Of a stretch of 13,122 nt of DNA, positions 6,651-12,345 are shown piece by piece. How positions within the stretch are numbered: the first letter of the stretch is position 1; every line of letters begins with the position of its first letter. The notes below the pieces were generated by a model. That model was not told the origin of the DNA and did no database searches. It was given only the letters and a program-made list of their open reading frames with translations. The stretch is taken from contig CANQER010000019.1 in assembly GCA_947595415.1 (NCBI GenBank), positions 1 to 13,122 of the forward strand, read 5' to 3'. A program made the translations under genes and the position numbers. Source of the stretch: an uncultured Bacilli bacterium. Its GTDB lineage: Bacteria; Bacillota_I; Bacilli_A; RF39; UBA660.

Positions 6651-7673
6651 ATGAAAAAAGTATTTATACCTTTAATTATAATCTTTTTTTTATTAGGAAG
6701 TTTTATACTTTTTAAAAAAGAAGATGTTCCTATTAAAAATAGTGATATAAAAAAAGTAAAGGAAAACATTAAAAGTATCAATTATAGTGATTATAAAGTA
6801 AATGAACTAGGGAATATTCCTGTTATGATGTATCATGGTATTGTTAATGGCAAAAGTAATTATATCGGAGGTAATGTTGATAAGGATGGTTATCAAAGAA
6901 CAGTTAAAGCTTTTAAAGAGGATTTAGAGTTTTACTACCAAAATAATTATCAAATGATTAGGTTAGATGATTATATCGATGGGATTATAAAAACTGATTT
7001 AGGTAAAAGTCCTATTGTTTTAACTTTTGATGATGGTCTTAGTAATAACGTTAGATTTGAAAATGGAAAACTTGATCCTAATTCAGCTTTAGGAATATTA
7101 GAAAGCTTTAAAAAAAAGTATCCTGATTTTAATGTAACAGCTACTTTTTTTATAAATTCAACTCTTTTTAATCAAGATGATAATTCTAAAGTTATCGATT
7201 ATTTAATTACTCATGGTTATGATATTGGAAATCATACTTATAATCATTTAGATATTAGTAATTTAACTGTTAAACAAACAGAAAAAGAAGTAGGAATGAT
7301 GTATGATTTACTTAGTAAATATACAGATAAATACGTAAATATTGTAGCTCTTCCTTATGGATCTCCATATAGTAAAGATCATCAAAATTTTTCTAAAATT
7401 TTAAAAGGTAATTATAAAAAAAACTACGTTACTAAAGCTACTTTAAGAGTAGGTTGGGAAAGTGATTTATCACCTTTTAATAAAGATTTTGATAAGTCCT
7501 TTATTAAAAGAATTAGAGCTTACGATAACAATGGAAAAGATTTTGATATAAAAATGAACTTTGATATTTTAGAAAAAAATAGATATATATCTGATGGTGA
7601 TTATAAAAAAGTTGTAGTTAAAAATAAAGATAAAAATAAAGTAAAAACTAATTTAGAAATTATTACTTATTGA
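6651..7673 (+). CDS. NodB-type polysaccharide deacetylase, membrane-anchored
   Basis: Removes N- or O-acetyl groups from a surface glycan, probably peptidoglycan or a secondary polymer. I chose ATG 6651 (340 residues) because AAAGGTGAT (6639-6647) precedes it; an earlier ATG at 6606 would overlap the upstream gene and put charged residues before the membrane helix. One N-terminal hydrophobic segment (about 4-21) predicts a signal anchor. NodB motifs are all present: PVMMYHG (57-63), TFDDG with the catalytic base Asp127 and metal ligand Asp128 (125-129), NHTYNH with metal ligands His195 and His199, and ALPYG (233-237), the usual R-P-Y motif with leucine in place of arginine. It is the last gene of the gpmI-led cluster. 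Its TGA stop forms part of the next operon's -35 box. Confidence 0.92.
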   Translation: MKKVFIPLIIIFFLLGSFILFKKEDVPIKNSDIKKVKENIKSINYSDYKVNELGNIPVMMYHGIVNGKSNYIGGNVDKDGYQRTVKAFKEDLEFYYQNNYQMIRLDDYIDGIIKTDLGKSPIVLTFDDGLSNNVRFENGKLDPNSALGILESFKKKYPDFNVTATFFINSTLFNQDDNSKVIDYLITHGYDIGNHTYNHLDISNLTVKQTEKEVGMMYDLLSKYTDKYVNIVALPYGSPYSKDHQNFSKILKGNYKKNYVTKATLRVGWESDLSPFNKDFDKSFIKRIRAYDNNGKDFDIKMNFDILEKNRYISDGDYKKVVVKNKDKNKVKTNLEIITY

Positions 7674-7698
7674 CATATTTTAATTATAACTTTATAAT
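7670..7698 (+). promoter_or_regulatory. Perfect-consensus promoter of the arsR-popT-pnuC operon
   Basis: TTGACA (7670-7675) and TATAAT (7693-7698) both match the sigma-A consensus exactly, with the ideal 17-bp spacer. The -35 box overlaps the TGA stop codon of the deacetylase gene. Such a strong promoter usually needs a repressor, which fits the ArsR-type first gene. Confidence 0.88.
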
Positions 7699-7699
7699 T
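7682..7699. promoter_or_regulatory. Palindromic operator candidate over the -10 box
   Basis: A perfect inverted repeat, AATTATAA (7682-7689) and TTATAATT (7692-7699), has a 2-bp centre and covers the spacer end and -10 box. AT-rich palindromes with a short centre are the usual operators of ArsR/SmtB repressors, and the first gene of the operon encodes one. Self-repression is inferred. Confidence 0.6.
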
Positions 7700-7720
7700 G
7701 ATATAAAGTAAGGTGACTGT

Positions 7721-8059
7721 ATGGAAAATAATATAATACATCCAAGTATTGTAAGTCAGGTAAGTAAAAGACTTGCTTTGATAGATACTTTATATGATTT
7801 AAGTGAAATTTATAAAATATTTGGTGATGTAACTAGACTTAGAATTTTAGATGTTTTATTAAATGCTGAGATGTGTGTTAACGATATTGCTTATGTTTTA
7901 AATATGAGTCAATCAGCTATATCTCATCAACTTAAAACATTACGTCAAAGTAAAATAGTTAAAACGACTAAAAAAGGAAAAATCGTTTATTATCGACTAG
8001 CTAATGATTACATCAAAACAATTTTAAAAAGTGGAATTGAATATTTGAATAACATCTAA
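7721..8059 (+). CDS. ArsR/SmtB-family winged-helix repressor lacking the usual alpha-5 metal ligands
   Basis: A dimeric DNA-binding repressor of 112 residues; ATG 7721 follows TAAGGTGA (7709-7716). The fold is complete: IFGDVTRLRILDVLL (34-48), AEMCVNDIA (49-57, equivalent to the ELCVCD stretch of arsenic or cadmium sensors), recognition helix SQSAISHQLKTLRQ (63-76), and wing KTTKKGKIVYYRL (81-93). Sequence similarity is closest to the zinc- and cobalt-sensing branch (CzrA, SmtB). Aligned to CzrA from memory, the four alpha-5 ligands (Asp84, His86, His97, His100) become Asn95, Tyr97, Tyr108 and Asn111. The alpha-3 site has a single cysteine (Cys52). The effector is therefore unknown and may not be a metal. 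It leads the operon with popT and pnuC and probably represses it. Confidence 0.93.
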   Translation: MENNIIHPSIVSQVSKRLALIDTLYDLSEIYKIFGDVTRLRILDVLLNAEMCVNDIAYVLNMSQSAISHQLKTLRQSKIVKTTKKGKIVYYRLANDYIKTILKSGIEYLNNI

Positions 8060-8060
8060 T

Positions 8061-8076
8061 CATATATTTTTATATG
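8061..8076 (+). promoter_or_regulatory. Hairpin holding the popT start codon
   Basis: CATATA (8061-8066) and TATATG (8071-8076) form a 6-bp stem with a TTTT loop. The last three bases are the ATG of the next gene, which has no ribosome site. Ribosomes ending at TAA 8057-8059 would open the stem, which suggests coupling to the repressor gene. Confidence 0.4.
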
Positions 8077-8769
8077 AAAGATGTTATTATCTTGTTTATA
8101 AAAGGATTTTTTGTAGGTGTAGCTAAAATACTACCTGGAATAAGTGGTTCTTTTTTAGCTATAAGTTTAGGAATATATGAAAAAAGTATTATCGCTATTA
8201 GATATTTTTTTAATGATGTAAAAAATAATTTTAAATTTTTATTTCCTATTTTAATAGGAGTTTTAATAGCTTTAGTATATACTAGTAAATTAGTTTTATA
8301 TCTGTTTGATAATTATTACTTTATAACTATGGTTATTTTTATTATCTTAATTTTAAAACAGATAAAAATAAATAATCAAAAATATTTTTTTATATCTTTT
8401 ATACTAGGTTTATCACTTCTTTTTATAGATAGTAACCAAGTAGTATTAAATAGTCCTTTAAAACTTATTTTAGTTGGGATAATTGATGCTTTTTCAATGG
8501 TTATACCAGGTCTTAGTGGAACTTTTCTGATGATGATTTTAGGAGTTTATGATAAGTTTATTTATACAATAAGTGATCTTACAAATTTAAATCATTTGGT
8601 GATCAATATAAATATATTAATACCTATTTTAATAGGTGATTTTATAGGAATAATAGGTTCTGTTTTACTTATGAATTACTTACTTAAAAGGTTTTCTAAT
8701 GTTACTTATTCTGTTATAAATGGGCTTGCTTTATCAAATGTTTTAGTTATGATTATAAAGATGTTTTAA
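8074..8769 (+). CDS. popT: DUF368 / PopT undecaprenyl-phosphate translocase, short form
   Basis: DUF368 proteins (PopT) return undecaprenyl phosphate, the lipid carrier for wall polymers, across the cytoplasmic membrane. This 231-residue protein is almost entirely hydrophobic, with about seven to eight membrane segments. It shows the family's two related halves. The first half has AKILPGISGSFLAISLGIY (17-35) and the second has SMVIPGLSGTFLMMILGVY (141-159), each a P-G-x-S-G re-entrant motif followed by a G-x-Y. It is shorter than typical members (about 260-300 residues), mainly in loops and at the C-terminus; both motifs are intact. ATG 8074 has no ribosome site and lies 14 bp after the repressor stop, so translation is probably coupled. 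Its neighbours are a regulator and an NAD-precursor transporter. Confidence 0.88.
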   Translation: MKDVIILFIKGFFVGVAKILPGISGSFLAISLGIYEKSIIAIRYFFNDVKNNFKFLFPILIGVLIALVYTSKLVLYLFDNYYFITMVIFIILILKQIKINNQKYFFISFILGLSLLFIDSNQVVLNSPLKLILVGIIDAFSMVIPGLSGTFLMMILGVYDKFIYTISDLTNLNHLVININILIPILIGDFIGIIGSVLLMNYLLKRFSNVTYSVINGLALSNVLVMIIKMF

Positions 8770-8780
8770 AGAAGGTGTTT

Positions 8781-9383
8781 ATGAAAGTATTTATATGTTT
8801 ATTAATAGTTTTAATAGGATCTATTTATTTTAAAAGTAGTTTAATTTCAGTGGTTATTTCGTTATGTGGTATTTTATATACTTATCTAATTGCGAAAAAA
8901 TCTCGTTTAGGTTATTTTTTTGGAATTATAAATGTTACTTTGTATGGATTATTACTTTATACCCAAAAGATATATGTAGGATGTATATATAATTTGTTTT
9001 ATAGTCTTCCTATCTTAATATATGGATATTATTATTGGAGTAATAATGATAAGATAAATACCTTAAAAAACAAAACTTTGTATAATATATTAATCGTAGT
9101 AGTTTTTATAGTAGGTTTTACAAATTTTATAACCTCTAGTAATATACTTACTACTTTAGATATTCTAGCATCCTTGTTTGGATGTATAGGAATATACCTA
9201 CTTTCAAACAAGTATATTGAACAGTGGCCTATTTGGATTATGAGTAATACTTTTAATGTTATATTGTGGGTAGTATTAACTGTTAGTTTAATTAATAATT
9301 TACCTGTTTTATTGATGTGGATATTTTATCTTATAAATTCTATATATGGTTATATTAATTGGCATAAATCTCTTAGTAAATGA
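8781..9383 (+). CDS. pnuC: PnuC-family nicotinamide riboside transporter
   Basis: Imports nicotinamide riboside (or a related vitamin) by facilitated diffusion, with trapping by cytoplasmic phosphorylation. I chose ATG 8781 (200 residues) because AAGGTG (8772-8777) precedes it; a GTG at 8775 lies within that ribosome site. There are about seven membrane helices. Family marks are KKSRLGYFFGIINVTLYG (39-56) and the W-x-x-W-x-x-x-N substrate motif in EQWPIWIMSNTFNVILW (Trp149, Trp152, Asn156). It ends with the usual NSIYGYINW (186-194). Length matches the family. Paralogues carry thiamine or riboflavin, so the substrate is likely but not certain. It is 11 bp after popT. I saw no NAD- or thiamine-type riboswitch upstream; control seems to come from the ArsR-type operator. 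Confidence 0.88.
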   Translation: MKVFICLLIVLIGSIYFKSSLISVVISLCGILYTYLIAKKSRLGYFFGIINVTLYGLLLYTQKIYVGCIYNLFYSLPILIYGYYYWSNNDKINTLKNKTLYNILIVVVFIVGFTNFITSSNILTTLDILASLFGCIGIYLLSNKYIEQWPIWIMSNTFNVILWVVLTVSLINNLPVLLMWIFYLINSIYGYINWHKSLSK

Positions 9384-9409
9384 TTATTATTAACTAGGAG
9401 GTTTTATTG

Positions 9410-9715
9410 ATGGATAAAAAATTACCTAAAGTTTATGAAAATAAAATAGATAAAAATTTAGATAATAATAAAAAAGTATACTATTCTACTGAAAAAGAAG
9501 AGGTAAAAAAAGAAAAAGAAGAAGTAAATATTAAACAAAAAATTAATGATATCTTTAATTCTAATCGATATATATATAAAGCTGATGTTGTGATTAAAAA
9601 AAAGGATGGCGAAGTTACTAAAAAAATAATAGGTAAAAATGATTTTGATTTAATTACAATTGATAATGAACTTATTCCTATTAGTGATATTTTAGATATT
9701 AAATATAAAGATTAG
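9410..9715 (+). CDS. Small charged cytoplasmic protein, function unknown
   Basis: A 101-residue protein starting at ATG 9410 behind a very good site, CTAGGAGG (9394-9401), with 8-nt spacing. A TTG one codon earlier is less likely. The first ~45 residues are Lys/Glu/Asn-rich and probably disordered or coiled (EKEEVKKEKEEVNIKQK). The last ~45 form an apparent small beta domain: YKADVVIKKKDGEVTKKI, then DLITIDNELIPISDILDI. This pattern resembles small SH3-like or YolD-like folds, but I do not recognise a family. There is no signal peptide or membrane segment. It is the last gene of the arsR-popT-pnuC operon, 26 bp after pnuC and directly before a terminator. Confidence 0.72.
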   Translation: MDKKLPKVYENKIDKNLDNNKKVYYSTEKEEVKKEKEEVNIKQKINDIFNSNRYIYKADVVIKKKDGEVTKKIIGKNDFDLITIDNELIPISDILDIKYKD

Positions 9716-9719
9716 TAGT

Positions 9720-9748
9720 AAAAAACCTATTTAATGGATAGGTTTTTT
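9720..9748 (+). terminator. Terminator of the arsR-popT-pnuC operon
   Basis: Arms AAAAAACCTAT (9720-9730) and ATAGGTTTTTT (9738-9748) pair perfectly over 11 bp with a 7-nt loop and end in six T. The mirror-image A tract means it could also work on the minus strand. Confidence 0.88.
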
Positions 9749-9753
9749 GGTAT

Positions 9754-9778
9754 AAAAAAAGAAGAATCGCTTCTTCTT
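9754..9778 (-). terminator. Terminator of the CotY/CotZ-like gene
   Basis: On the minus strand AAGAAGAA (9778-9771) pairs with TTCTTCTT (9766-9759) around a GCGA loop and runs into a T tract ending at 9754. The stem overlaps the stop codon of the coat gene (9779-9777). Together with the plus-strand terminator, the two convergent units are insulated within 60 bp. Confidence 0.8.
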
Positions 9779-10217
9779 ATATACATTCTACATATGTATC
9801 GTTTAAACATCTAAGAGCACATACACAATTTAGATTCATTGTAAAGAAAGAATTAGTTGCTACATAAGGTATATTAGGTTCAGTTGCGATATCAGGATTA
9901 GCAGCTAAAACTCTAAATGTTGCACAATTACCATCTATTTTTTCTACCCTAAAAACATTTGAGCATGTTGCACCCACAGCTGAACAATCTACTACTTCCC
10001 TAGTAGTTGGCATACTCCAAGCTGTTCCATTACCACCACAAGTATATAACATTACTGGTCTTGTGTTACAGTAGAATGTGCTAGTTGAACAACCTAAGAA
10101 ACCTCTATCACAAGTATCTAAACAACTTTCAGCACAATTAGCATTTTGTTGTAGAATACTTATAACAGAAAGGATTTCACTAATACATTGAGAGTTGTTA
10201 TCATTATTATTACACAT
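9777..10217 (-). CDS. CotY/CotZ-family cysteine-rich spore coat (crust) protein
   Basis: Predicted structural protein of the outermost spore layer, where CotY, CotZ and ExsY self-assemble into disulfide-linked sheets. I chose ATG at 10217 (146 residues, start MCNNNDNN) because AAGGGGTGGAT lies just upstream; a longer version from 10253 has no such site. There are 15 cysteines (10%), no membrane helix and no signal peptide, as in the family. Matches recalled are an N-terminal helix with SILQQNANCAESC (20-32), then NTRPVMLYTCGGNG (51-64). Next comes FRVEKIDGNCATFRVL (89-104) and the C-terminal FFTMNLNCVCALRCL (114-128), which corresponds to the CotZ segment ending in C-x-C-x-x-x-C. It is monocistronic with its own terminator. 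A sporulation-type promoter is only weakly suggested. It is divergent from a YutH-like coat gene, which supports the call. Confidence 0.83.
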   Translation of the reverse strand: MCNNNDNNSQCISEILSVISILQQNANCAESCLDTCDRGFLGCSTSTFYCNTRPVMLYTCGGNGTAWSMPTTREVVDCSAVGATCSNVFRVEKIDGNCATFRVLAANPDIATEPNIPYVATNSFFTMNLNCVCALRCLNDTYVECI

Positions 10218-10247
10218 ATAATCCACCCCTTCATTTATATTCATTAA

Positions 10248-10274
10248 TAGCATATTCCATAAACCTAAAAAAGT
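10248..10274 (-). promoter_or_regulatory. Weak sigma-K-like promoter candidate for the coat gene
   Basis: On the minus strand AC (10274-10273), a 16-bp spacer and AATATGCTA (10256-10248) fit the mother-cell sigma-K pattern AC-N16-CATAnnnTA with one mismatch. The position, about 30 bp before the ATG, is right. In such AT-rich DNA a chance match is quite possible. Confidence 0.28.
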
Positions 10275-10313
10275 GTGAACTATAACCTAGTTAATCATAA
10301 TAAAAGACTATTT

Positions 10314-10332
10314 ATAGGTATAAAATACCTAT
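10314..10332. repeat. Perfect palindrome before the YutH-like gene
   Basis: ATAGGTAT (10314-10321) and ATACCTAT (10325-10332) are an 8-bp inverted repeat with a 3-bp AAA centre, followed by T to 10336. It ends 30 bp before the ATG at 10363. It could be an operator for a sporulation regulator or a weak terminator-like hairpin in the leader. No choice can be made from the sequence. Confidence 0.5.
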
Positions 10333-10362
10333 TTTTGACATAAATTTTAGTGGGGTGGATAG

Positions 10363-11262
10363 ATGAAAAATGTCATTAATTATTATTACCATTTAAATTT
10401 TGAAGATATTCACCAAAATGATTTGTATTATAAATTTACAGTTGGTGATAGTTTATATTATTTTATGTTATATAGAAGAAATATTGAAGAAGTAAATGAT
10501 ATTTATGAAGTAAGTAATATTTTAATAAACAACAATATTTATTGTCATCAAATAATACCTAATATTAATAATCAAATTTTAACGTTTGTAAATGGTGAAG
10601 CTTATATATTACTTAAAGTATTTTATAGTAGTGATAGAAAGATTAAATTAGATGATATCATCTATTTTTCTAATAAAACATTAGGTATTAAAAATAAAAG
10701 TAGTTTAAATCGTGATGATTGGAAGAATTTGTGGAGTAATAAAATTGATTATTTTGAATATCAAGTAAATAAATTAGGTAAAAAATATCCTTTAATTAGG
10801 GATAGTTTTAGTTATTTTGTAGGAATAGCAGAAAATGCTATTTGTCTTTTAAATGAGGTAAATAATTATGATATGTTTTCAGTATCTCACCAAAGGATAA
10901 AAAAAGATTATACAATTTTTGAATTATATAATCCTTTAAATTTTATTATTGATGTTCGTATAAGGGATGCTTGTGAGTACTTTAAAAGTAGTTTTAATGA
11001 GAATACTTTTGAGCAAATAAAATGGTATATTTATTATAATAAACTTACTATAAATGAATGTTTGATGTTTTTTTCACGTATGATGTTTCCAACTTTTTAT
11101 TTTGATATTTATGAGGATATTATTAATAATGGCGGGGATGAAAAATTACTAATCCCTATTATTGATAATATTCCCATGTATGAAAATACGTTAAAAAAAT
11201 TATATTTATATTTACGTAGTTTATTTAATATGCCAGATATTGAATGGCTTAAAACTATTTGA
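10363..11262 (+). CDS. YutH/CotS-like spore coat protein with kinase-like fold
   Basis: A 299-residue protein starting at ATG 10363 behind TGGGGTGGAT (10351-10360). It resembles the CotS/YsxE/YutH group of spore-coat proteins, which have a degenerate aminoglycoside-phosphotransferase fold. Points of likeness recalled are the N-terminal lobe with DSLYYFMLYRRN (29-40), and SHQR (175-178), where a kinase would have its catalytic H-x-D. FIIDVRIRDACEYF (194-207) stands for the metal-binding segment, MMFPTFYFDIYE (240-251) is typical of YutH, and the protein ends in PDIEWLK (291-297). The catalytic aspartate of H-x-D is replaced by arginine, so it is probably a pseudokinase. There is no signal peptide. 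Its neighbours, a CotZ-like gene and a YutI-like NifU gene, support the assignment; in Bacillus yutH and yutI also lie close together (from memory). Its last 8 bp overlap the convergent NifU gene. Confidence 0.65.
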   Translation: MKNVINYYYHLNFEDIHQNDLYYKFTVGDSLYYFMLYRRNIEEVNDIYEVSNILINNNIYCHQIIPNINNQILTFVNGEAYILLKVFYSSDRKIKLDDIIYFSNKTLGIKNKSSLNRDDWKNLWSNKIDYFEYQVNKLGKKYPLIRDSFSYFVGIAENAICLLNEVNNYDMFSVSHQRIKKDYTIFELYNPLNFIIDVRIRDACEYFKSSFNENTFEQIKWYIYYNKLTINECLMFFSRMMFPTFYFDIYEDIINNGGDEKLLIPIIDNIPMYENTLKKLYLYLRSLFNMPDIEWLKTI

Positions 11263-11485
11263 CGTTTACTACTTCTATTACTTCAGGTACTTCTTCTTTG
11301 ATCGCAGCTTCAATTCTTTCTTTTAAGGTTAAATCAAGCATATGACATGAAGCACAAGCACCACTCATTTTGATATATACGATATTATCTTCGTATTTAA
11401 CAAATTCAATATTACCTCCATCATTGATTAGAAAAGGACGTAATTCATCAATAATTTGAATGATTTTTTGGGTTTGTTCTTTCAT
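11255..11485 (-). CDS. Stand-alone NifU C-terminal-domain protein (Nfu/YutI type)
   Basis: Iron-sulfur cluster carrier that passes clusters to target proteins in the cytoplasm. The 76 residues are just one Nfu domain, as in Bacillus YutI. They show an N-terminal helix (IIQIIDELRPFL), the turn NDGGNIEF (21-28) and the cluster-binding C-x-x-C in SGACASCHM (Cys44, Cys47). The usual amphipathic end ERIEAAIKEEVPEVIEV follows. The ATG at 11485 follows GGTGAT. A clean promoter lies upstream (TTTACA-N17-TATAAT). The gene is convergent with the YutH-like gene, and their stop regions overlap by 8 bp with no terminator between. Family assignment is firm. Confidence 0.95.
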   Translation of the reverse strand: MKEQTQKIIQIIDELRPFLINDGGNIEFVKYEDNIVYIKMSGACASCHMLDLTLKERIEAAIKEEVPEVIEVVNVK

Positions 11486-11501
11486 AATATCACCATTTTG
11501 T

Positions 11502-11530
11502 ATTATATATTATTTTCAAATTATTGTAAA
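11502..11530 (-). promoter_or_regulatory. Promoter of the nfu gene
   Basis: On the minus strand TTTACA (11530-11525), a 17-bp spacer and TATAAT (11507-11502). The distance to the ATG at 11485 allows a leader of about 10-15 nt with GGTGAT. Confidence 0.75.
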
Positions 11531-11532
11531 GG

Positions 11533-11561
11533 TTTAAATTTATTGGATGTTATGGTATAAT
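11533..11561 (+). promoter_or_regulatory. Extended -10 promoter of the S1-domain gene
   Basis: TTTAAA (11533-11538), a 17-bp spacer and TATAAT (11556-11561), with TG at 11553-11554 making an extended -10. Its -35 box lies only 2 bp from the -35 box of the divergent nfu promoter. Confidence 0.72.
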
Positions 11562-11581
11562 CGATACAAGAGGTGTATTAA

Positions 11582-11944
11582 ATGACTAAATATAAGAAAG
11601 GAAAAGTAGTTAAAGCAACTGTTACAGGGATAGAGTCTTATGGTGTTTTTGTTTCTTTAGATGAATATTATAGTGGACTTATTCATATTTCTGAGATTTC
11701 GCATAGTTATGTTAAGAATATAACTGATTATGTTAATATTGGTGATATTATTTATGTTGAAATTTTAGATGTTGATGATGAGCTTTCACAACTTAAACTT
11801 AGTATTAAAAATATTGATTATAAGAAAAAGGCTAATTTTAAGAAAAAAAAGATTGTTGAAACTAGTTTGGGTTTTAAAACTTTGGCTTACAAATTACCTA
11901 TTTGGATTGACGATAATTTAGAAAAAATGAAAAAAGTTAAATAA
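11582..11944 (+). CDS. yugI: GSP13/CvfD-type S1-domain RNA-binding protein
   Basis: A 120-residue single-S1 protein (GSP13, YugI or CvfD type), thought to bind RNA or ribosomes and act after transcription in stress or cold adaptation in Bacillota. ATG 11582 follows AGAGGTG (11569-11575). The S1 barrel covers residues 6-76: KGKVVKATVTGIESYGVFVS, then GLIHISEIS (32-40), VNIGDIIYVEILDVDD (51-66) and LKLSIK (71-76). The tail keeps the group's pattern, with a lysine-rich linker and ETSLGFKTLAYKLPIWID (93-110). The length fits this group and not ribosomal protein S1 or polynucleotide phosphorylase. It lies directly upstream of a tRNA operon with no visible terminator between, so readthrough into the tRNAs is possible, although they have their own promoter. 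Confidence 0.88.
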   Translation: MTKYKKGKVVKATVTGIESYGVFVSLDEYYSGLIHISEISHSYVKNITDYVNIGDIIYVEILDVDDELSQLKLSIKNIDYKKKANFKKKKIVETSLGFKTLAYKLPIWIDDNLEKMKKVK

Positions 11945-11959
11945 AAAGTTACAAATATA

Positions 11960-11989
11960 TTGACAAAAAAAATGGATAAATGATATAAT
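11960..11989 (+). promoter_or_regulatory. Strong promoter of the five-tRNA operon
   Basis: TTGACA (11960-11965) and TATAAT (11984-11989) are both perfect, with an 18-bp spacer and TG at 11981-11982 (extended -10). The first tRNA begins 20 bp downstream, giving a short 5' leader for RNase P. Confidence 0.9.
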
Positions 11990-12008
11990 TAAATACGTCT
12001 AGAGGTTT

Positions 12009-12085
12009 GGGCGATTAGCTCAGTTGGTTAGAGCACCTGCCTTACAAGCAGGGGGTCATAGGTTCGAGTCCTATATCGCCCACCA
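12009..12085 (+). tRNA. tRNA-Val (anticodon UAC)
   Basis: A full cloverleaf of 77 nt. Acceptor arms GGGCGAT and ATCGCCC, anticodon arm CCTGC-CTTACAA-GCAGG, T loop TTCGAGT, encoded CCA at 12083-12085. It is the first of five tRNAs and reads GUN valine codons. Confidence 0.97.
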
Positions 12086-12088
12086 TTT

Positions 12089-12164
<76 letters not shown>

Positions 12165-12169
12165 CTTTT

Positions 12170-12253
12170 GGAGGGGTAGCGAAGTGGTCAAACGCGGCAG
12201 ACTGTAAATCTGTTCCTTCGGGTTCGATGGTTCAAATCCATCTCCCTCCACCA
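12170..12253 (+). tRNA. tRNA-Tyr (anticodon GUA)
   Basis: An 84-nt class II tRNA with a long variable arm. Acceptor GGAGGGG pairs with TCCCTCC (one G-T), anticodon arm CAGA-CTGTAAA-TCTG, variable arm around TTCCTTCGGG, encoded CCA. Confidence 0.97.
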
Positions 12254-12264
12254 CTTTGATTTAT

Positions 12265-12340
12265 TGCCTCGTAGCCAAGCGGTAAGGCACCACACTTTGA
12301 CTGTGGCATTTCGCTAGTTCGAATCTAGCCGAGGCAGCCA
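12265..12340 (+). tRNA. tRNA-Gln (anticodon UUG)
   Basis: A 76-nt cloverleaf. Acceptor TGCCTCG pairs with CGAGGCA, with the U1-A72 pair typical of tRNA-Gln and discriminator G. Anticodon arm CACA-CTTTGAC-TGTG; encoded CCA. Confidence 0.97.
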
Positions 12341-12345
12341 CTTAT

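Noticed and set aside
7676..7720. Riboswitch upstream of the arsR-popT-pnuC operon, given PnuC-linked riboswitches elsewhere
   Set aside because: Only about 15 nt lie between the expected transcript start and the first ATG, too short for an NAD- or thiamine-type riboswitch.
10335..10340. TTGACA upstream of the YutH-like gene as a vegetative -35 box
   Set aside because: A -10 box 17 bp downstream would fall in the ribosome site and start codon, and no TATAAT-like sequence is there.
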